Assembly: GCF_000317515.1 (NCBI RefSeq)
Contig: NC_019738.1
Coordinates: forward strand, 2,558,501 to 2,622,500
Length of the DNA: 64,000 nucleotides
Direction: 5' to 3'
Source: Allocoleopsis franciscana PCC 7113
GTDB lineage: Bacteria; Cyanobacteriota; Cyanobacteriia; Cyanobacteriales; Coleofasciculaceae
The first letter of the stretch is position 1. Each line of letters begins with the position of its first letter. The notes beneath the pieces were generated by a model that worked only from the letters and a program-made list of their open reading frames with translations, had not been told where the DNA came from and ran no database searches. Shown piece by piece: positions 59,392 to 64,000 of the stretch. Made by a program: the position numbers and the translations under genes.

Positions 59392-60216
59392 ATGAGCCAA
59401 CATACGCCCCAACAACTGCAAATTTTCTTGGACATTGCCACCGAAGCTGCTATGGCAGCGGGGGCTATCTTGAAGGACTACTGGGGCAAGTTAGACGAAG
59501 TAGAAGAGAAAGGGCGTCCTGGAGACTTAGTAACGGCTGCCGATAAAGACGCTGAAGTCGCCATCCTCAAAGTGTTAAAGCGTCATGTGCCCCATCATTC
59601 TATCCTAGCCGAGGAATCCGGTCAGATAGGAGATAACCAGAATGAATACTTGTGGGCAATTGATCCCCTGGATGGAACAACCAATTACGCTCATCAATAC
59701 CCCGTTGCGGCTGTCTCCGTTGGACTCCTGGTTTCTGGAATACCTATGGTTGGAGCGATTTACAATCCCTTTCGGGATGAACTATTTAGAGCGGCAAGAG
59801 GTTTAGGAGCAACTCGTAACCGACGCCCGATTCAAGTGTCTGAAACGTCTGACCTGAGTAAAAGTCTACTCGTTACAGGTTTTGCCTACGACCGACGCGA
59901 GACTTCTGATAACAACTACGCTGAATTCTGTCACCTCACCCACCTCACCCAAGGCGTCCGCCGTAGCGGTGCCGCCTCCCTCGACCTAGCTGATGTGGCC
60001 TGCGGAAGACTGGATGGCTACTGGGAACGAGGACTTTCTCCTTGGGATATCGCGGCTGGGGTCGTGTTGGTGGAAGAAGCGGGTGGAAAAGTGACGGCTT
60101 ATGATGGTAACCCCTTAAAAATTGATTCGGGTCGAATTTTAGCAACCAATGCTCATCTGCACAAACACCTAAGTACTGAACTGTTGCAGGTGCCCCCTCT
60201 TTCGGGTTGGAAATAA
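59392..60216 (+). CDS. inositol monophosphatase-family enzyme
   Basis: The 274-residue phosphatase has the family signature DPLDGTTNYAHQYP (metal-binding Asp pair), the acidic EESG (about 80-83) and a C-terminal WDIAAGVVLVEEAGG block with the third metal Asp. All metal ligands of Mg-dependent inositol/histidinol phosphatases are present. Cyanobacterial members act on histidinol phosphate or on inositol/fructose phosphates; which one applies is not shown here, though hisZ lies about 1.3 kb downstream. Confidence 0.92.
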   Translation: MSQHTPQQLQIFLDIATEAAMAAGAILKDYWGKLDEVEEKGRPGDLVTAADKDAEVAILKVLKRHVPHHSILAEESGQIGDNQNEYLWAIDPLDGTTNYAHQYPVAAVSVGLLVSGIPMVGAIYNPFRDELFRAARGLGATRNRRPIQVSETSDLSKSLLVTGFAYDRRETSDNNYAEFCHLTHLTQGVRRSGAASLDLADVACGRLDGYWERGLSPWDIAAGVVLVEEAGGKVTAYDGNPLKIDSGRILATNAHLHKHLSTELLQVPPLSGWK

Positions 60217-60451
60217 TTGTGATAGGTATTTCACTCAGATGGGAATAATCTAATTAGTAACCCATGAACTTTCACAACGTGACTAACTATGAAAAGCTAT
60301 TTTTTACAGTAACCAAACAATGTTCTGATAAAAACGACATAGCTTTACAGTGTCTTGATAAACCAAGCTGAGGTTATGAAGTTAGCGATTATACCAAAAA
60401 TTAAGACATACTAGAAACAATTATTTTGGCACGGAGCTTGGACTAACCCTT

Positions 60452-61465
60452 ATGTCTTTTCAAATTGAGCGCGGACTCTTTAAGTTTGATTTCAACGATC
60501 ATCACGCCGTGATAGGTGTTCCAGTTGATGCGGATGTGAAAGAAGTCCGCAAACGATATCTTAAAATTGCTCGAAGATTACATCCTGATAGTTGCAAAGC
60601 GGCAAGTGATAGCGAAAAGAAACTAGCCAATCAGCTATTATCCAAGCTTGTTAATCCAGCCTATGAACAACTGTCTCAGGGAAATAATCGGGATTACCTG
60701 GTTACTTTAGGGCACATGGGGAGACGTTTAGCGGCAGAAGGGGCTAAAATTCCCCTCGCTAGCGAAGCCGCCAAACAATTATTCCGCTCTGGTGCTAATT
60801 TAGACAATGCTTACAAAAGCGTAGTACAAAAGCTAGCTACAACACAATATGATTCCCTTGACCAAGTCTTAGATAAAATTGCTGAAATCAGTGAACTGAA
60901 TATGGTTTACCTAATGCTTAGCAAGGGTGAACTGCAAAAATCTCCTGACAGAAGACCGGAGGCTCGAACGCCTACGGGAGTCAGCCCAAAAGGCTCTCAG
61001 ACAGATCCTCCAGGCCGGAAAAAAGACCCGAACGCTCCTACACCACCAGGAACAGCGGCACGTCCTGTTAGTCCGCTACCGGATTCAGGACTCACGAGAG
61101 CGGCTGAGTATATTCGCCGAGCAGAAGGGTACATGGCAAAGAACAACTTTGCCGCCGCTGTTCTGGAGTTGCGTGAGGCACTCAAGCTAGATCCAAACAA
61201 TAGCCGCTGCCATAGCTTACTCGGAGCCTCTTTTTTGAAGCAAAATCAGGCGACAATGGCAAAAGTTCACCTGAATAAAGCCTTGCAACTGAATCCTAAC
61301 GATGAGTTGGCTTTGAAGGGCAAAAAGCATCTCGATGCACTTCAGAACACCAACGGGGGTCAAAAATCGGCTCCTCCACCAACTTCGGGCACACAGTCCG
61401 ATCAATCGGGGAAATCGCGTGGCGGTGGCTTATTTGGGGGTTTATTTGGCGGTAAGAAAAAGTAG
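60452..61465 (+). CDS. J-domain and TPR protein
   Basis: The 337-residue protein has an N-terminal J domain (about 15-70) with the HPD triplet in RRLHPDSCK, the DnaK-stimulating motif. A linker rich in Pro/Thr/Ser (about 165-210) leads to two or three TPR repeats (about 215-305). The C-terminus is Gly/Lys-rich (GGGLFGGLFGGKKK), a possible lipid- or nucleic-acid-binding tail. It probably recruits DnaK to a client complex. It is followed eight bases later by hisZ, so the two may share a transcript. Confidence 0.88.
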   Translation: MSFQIERGLFKFDFNDHHAVIGVPVDADVKEVRKRYLKIARRLHPDSCKAASDSEKKLANQLLSKLVNPAYEQLSQGNNRDYLVTLGHMGRRLAAEGAKIPLASEAAKQLFRSGANLDNAYKSVVQKLATTQYDSLDQVLDKIAEISELNMVYLMLSKGELQKSPDRRPEARTPTGVSPKGSQTDPPGRKKDPNAPTPPGTAARPVSPLPDSGLTRAAEYIRRAEGYMAKNNFAAAVLELREALKLDPNNSRCHSLLGASFLKQNQATMAKVHLNKALQLNPNDELALKGKKHLDALQNTNGGQKSAPPPTSGTQSDQSGKSRGGGLFGGLFGGKKK

Positions 61466-61473
61466 AAAAAGTA

Positions 61474-62709
61474 ATGGTTCATCAACCACCGGCGGGTGCA
61501 CGAGATTTGCTTCCCCTGGAAGTGACTCAAAAACGTTGGATTGCCGATCGCTTACAGCAGGTCTTTCACCGCTGGGGATATCACCAGATTATTACATCGA
61601 CCTTGGAGTGGTTAGATACTCTGATGGCAGGCGGAGCAATTCAGCGTTCAACCGTCATTCAGTTACAGGATGCTGAAGCGGGCACATTGGGACTGCGCCC
61701 AGAACTCACGGCTTCGATTGCTAGGGCTTTTGCCACGCGAATCGCAGGGAGTACCAATGAGGCAACGCTATCCCTACCCCAACGACTTTATTACAATGCC
61801 AATGTGTTCCGCCGACCGCCTATGGGTCACCACGGGCGTCAACTGGAATTTTACCAGTCTGGTGTTGAACTTCTGGGGGCTGGAGGACTGTTGGCAGATG
61901 CGGAAATTTTGCTGTTGTTGGCAGATTGCCTTAATCAGCTCGGTTTACAACAGTGGCATTTAATTTTAGGGGAAGCGGGGTTAACGCGATCGCTGTTTTC
62001 TCCCTTCCCCCCGTCAGTGCAAGAGAAAGTGCGAAAAGCGATCGCTCATCTGGATCGTGTCGCCTTAGAAACGCTACCCCTTTCCCCCGAATTACAAGAA
62101 CGGGCGCTGTTTCTGTTTGATCTGCGGGGACGCCCGACTGATGTTTTACAAAAAGTGGCTAGTCTAGATTTAGACGCATCAGAACGCCAAATTGTGGAGC
62201 AGCTCAAAGCCCTGATCGAACGTTTAGAGCAATCCTCTCCCACTCCGTTGCCACTGATGCTCGACCTCAGCTTAGTTCAAACCTTTGAGTATTACACGGG
62301 TATTGTGTTTGAAGTCGTGAGTGACAGGGATACCAGTCAGCGAATTTTGGGCCAGGGGGGTCGTTATGACCAACTGCTGGGGCTGTATCATCCTCAGGGA
62401 GAAACCTACCCAGGAATTGGTTTTTGCCTCAATATTGAAGACCTTCACTATGTTTTACTTTCAGGGAGTCAGCTACCCAGACAAACACCTGCCAGTGATT
62501 GGTTAGTGATTCCGGAGACGACCCAGTCTGAGGCTGCGGCTTTTGCTTATGCCCAAAAGCTTAGAGAGTCTGAGCATTTAGTTCGCGTGGAGATGGATTT
62601 AGGGCAACGCTCGCCCGTAGATATCCGGGAGTATGCCCGTCGCCACCGGATTACTTACCTCGCTTGGATTAAAGCAGATGGCACACCGATGATTGAGACA
62701 CTAAGTTAG
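61474..62709 (+). CDS. hisZ: ATP phosphoribosyltransferase regulatory subunit
   Basis: HisZ is a catalytically inactive HisRS-like partner that activates short-form HisG in histidine synthesis. The 411-residue protein has the class II synthetase core (motif 1 region HQPPAGARDLLPLEV at the start, TLGLRPELTASIAR, FRRPPMGHHGRQLEFYQSGVE), and lacks the C-terminal anticodon-binding part of HisRS. Blocks LSLVQTFEYYTGIVFEV and ILGQGGRYDQLLGLY are typical. It follows the J-domain gene by eight bases. HisG must be elsewhere. Confidence 0.93.
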   Translation: MVHQPPAGARDLLPLEVTQKRWIADRLQQVFHRWGYHQIITSTLEWLDTLMAGGAIQRSTVIQLQDAEAGTLGLRPELTASIARAFATRIAGSTNEATLSLPQRLYYNANVFRRPPMGHHGRQLEFYQSGVELLGAGGLLADAEILLLLADCLNQLGLQQWHLILGEAGLTRSLFSPFPPSVQEKVRKAIAHLDRVALETLPLSPELQERALFLFDLRGRPTDVLQKVASLDLDASERQIVEQLKALIERLEQSSPTPLPLMLDLSLVQTFEYYTGIVFEVVSDRDTSQRILGQGGRYDQLLGLYHPQGETYPGIGFCLNIEDLHYVLLSGSQLPRQTPASDWLVIPETTQSEAAAFAYAQKLRESEHLVRVEMDLGQRSPVDIREYARRHRITYLAWIKADGTPMIETLS

Positions 62710-62757
62710 GGGGTAACGCTAACTCAATATCTAGCCAACCCATCGCCCTAATCTTGG

Positions 62758-62778
62758 TAGGCTAGAAACACTAGCCTA
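62758..62778 (+). terminator. hairpin after hisZ
   Basis: TAGGCTAG, AAACA, CTAGCCTA is a perfect 8-base-pair stem 48 bases after the hisZ stop, followed by AATTT only. It is either a weak terminator or an element in the ferredoxin leader. Confidence 0.5.
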
Positions 62779-62818
62779 AATTTGCTAGTTTGAGCCGATT
62801 GATAAGAGAGAAAACACT

Positions 62819-63043
62819 GTGCCACACACGATTGTTACTAATACTTGTGAAGGTGTAGCCGATTGCGTTGATGCTTGCCCCGTTGCTTGTATCCACGAAG
62901 GGCCGGGGAAAAATGTCAAAGGTACGGACTGGTACTGGATTGACTTTGCTACGTGTATTGACTGCGGCATTTGCCTCCAAGTCTGCCCAGTAGAAGGCGC
63001 GATCGTGCCGGAAGAACGCCCGGATTTGCAGGAGACTCCTTAA
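62819..63043 (+). CDS. bacterial-type ferredoxin with two Fe-S clusters
   Basis: This 74-residue small acidic ferredoxin has two cysteine sets: an N-terminal group TCEGVADCVDACPVAC and a C-terminal CIDCGICLQVCP. The spacing in the first group (Cys-x5-Cys-x3-Cys-Pro) is of the 7Fe type, [3Fe-4S] plus [4Fe-4S], like the ferredoxins near ssr3184 of Synechocystis; a two [4Fe-4S] arrangement cannot be ruled out. The start is GTG 62819. It may serve dark or low-potential electron transfer. The hairpin at 62758 lies in its leader. Confidence 0.9.
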   Translation: MPHTIVTNTCEGVADCVDACPVACIHEGPGKNVKGTDWYWIDFATCIDCGICLQVCPVEGAIVPEERPDLQETP

Positions 63044-63781
63044 GCACGTTACAAAGGCTTGCTGCCACAGAGGTGATGATGGATAACAGTGCTTGTGGCA
63101 GCATTACCATTGGTGTATCTCGATGGTTCCAACTGGACGGTTTACCGGGCCTCTAGCACACTCACGTCCCACAGCTAGTCAGCCGCGTGCAAAATATTTC
63201 ACCCTGTTGCTCGTAAGAATTCAAAACAGCTAAAAACGTCATAACCTGCTCCAGAAGTGCTTTAAGCCACACCAAAACCAAGAGCAATTCTTAAGTCGGC
63301 TGCCTCTTTGGTTGATCAGGGTGGATCAGTTTCAGCGTACAGTGTCTGTGCGATAGCGGAGAATGCTAAGCTAAAAGCAAAGAGCAGACTAGTACACAGC
63401 CGATGCACTAACCTGTTCATGGGGTATTTATCCAGATAGATAACTTTGATGGCTCATATCATAGCCTTGCTTTTGGCTTAGTGTGTAAAAAAAGATTATT
63501 AATACACTACTCAAATGACCAAGGATTGATCAAAATGAGAAAGTAATCGCCTTGCTGAAAAGGCAGAACGCATTGATAGCGTCTGGCGACAGGGATACCT
63601 GAGTGTAAAGATAGCAAACCTTCCTTGGAGGCGCTTCACTTACGCTTTGATGACTTCAGTGCATGATTTGTGGAACCAGTCACCTGTCCAAGAATTGACT
63701 TATCAGCAAACCTTCTGCGCTAAGGCGACGTTAGACAATGAAGAGGGCAAAATAAATACTAAGCTTGCATCTTTCTTCACT
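63044..63781. other. 738-base intergenic stretch, no gene seen
   Basis: No coding frame, RNA gene or clear terminator could be supported. The stretch separates the ferredoxin from the kinase gene and contains no repeat that I recognised. Confidence 0.4.
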
Positions 63782-64000
63782 ATGAGCTACTGTCTCAATC
63801 TCGACTGTGATAAGCCCCAAAATCCTGATGATGCAAAGTTTTGTCTTACTTGTGGTACAAAGTTACTCTTGAAAGACCGCTACCGGGCGACCAAACCTCT
63901 CGGTCGAGGTGGATATAGTAGAACTTTTGCTGCACTCGATCAAGACCGCCTCAACCATCCTTGTGTGATTAAGCTATTTATGATGCCACCCGATCAAGAT
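63782..64000 (+). CDS. Ser/Thr protein kinase with N-terminal zinc ribbon, cut by window end
   Basis: The first 73 codons of a longer gene are visible. The N-terminus has two Cys pairs, Cys4 and Cys9 (CLNLDC) and Cys21 and Cys24 (CLTC), forming a zinc-ribbon-like knot. This is followed by the start of an eukaryotic-type kinase: LGRGGYSRTFAA (Gly-rich loop) and VIKLF with the ATP-binding Lys. Cys-motif kinases of the SpkB type are known in cyanobacteria. The remainder lies outside the window, so downstream domains cannot be judged. Confidence 0.8.
   Translation, partial: MSYCLNLDCDKPQNPDDAKFCLTCGTKLLLKDRYRATKPLGRGGYSRTFAALDQDRLNHPCVIKLFMMPPDQD

Overview
This window is cyanobacterial chromosome. 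HIP1 octamers (GCGATCGC) recur throughout. The gene content is also cyanobacterial: a DUF3727-mltG-yqeG block, an FdC2-type ferredoxin, a bacterial-type ferredoxin with the sequence type typical of cyanobacteria, an ABC1 kinase, a carotenoid oxygenase, hisZ, and a zinc-ribbon Ser/Thr kinase. The long intergenic gaps, short G-rich or pyrimidine-rich repeats, a two-partner secretion locus and a TPR-CHAT protein fit a filamentous, large-genome lineage (Coleofasciculus/Microcoleus/Moorena-like). That placement is inference; no rRNA gene is present.

Layout. 1-6.5 kb: the tail of an RsmH-like gene, an anchored Deg/HtrA protease, a 58-residue membrane protein, an MscS channel, a Yip1-type protein, an alpha/beta-hydrolase-like protein and a ZIP-like membrane protein. 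6.5-17.2 kb: a two-partner secretion region. It holds an orphan TpsA C-terminal module, a TpsB/FhaC-type transporter, an exported TPR-CHAT protease with an intact His/Cys pair, two small genes, and a complete 1,382-residue TpsA exoprotein on the opposite strand. 17.4-32.6 kb: mnmD, an HD-GYP response regulator, glmU, an ilvD of proteobacterial sequence type, a large metzincin-like protease, a class III nucleotide cyclase, a small exported protein, an ABC1 kinase, a DUF697 GTPase and a 52-codon gene. 32.7-36.9 kb: a broken repeat-containing adhesin, an IS5-like transposase and a membrane protein.

37.3-48.8 kb is mostly housekeeping: a GH13 amylase-family enzyme, DUF3727, mltG, yqeG, proB, a REC-PAS-histidine kinase, eno, gloA and a carotenoid oxygenase. 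49.8-53.0 kb is a tight SDR-SDR-flavin monooxygenase cassette that looks like a small metabolic operon. 53.4-64 kb holds miaB, two membrane proteins (one a coiled-coil/EamA fusion), tRNA-Ser(GGA), FdC2-type ferredoxin, an SNase-like lipoprotein, an inositol monophosphatase-family enzyme, a J-domain/TPR protein, hisZ, a bacterial-type ferredoxin and the start of a Ser/Thr kinase that runs off the window.

The most interesting region is 6.5-17.2 kb. The 79-codon gene at 6536 is homologous to the last ~86 residues of the full TpsA at 12997-17145. It overlaps tpsB by 11 bases and is followed by an exported CHAT protease, which suggests either the remains of a second TpsA system or a separate tail module working with TpsB and CHAT. 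Decay and transfer also show elsewhere: the adhesin is frameshifted exactly at a repeat edge beside a transposase, ilvD looks laterally acquired, and two solitary hairpins resemble IS200/IS605 ends.
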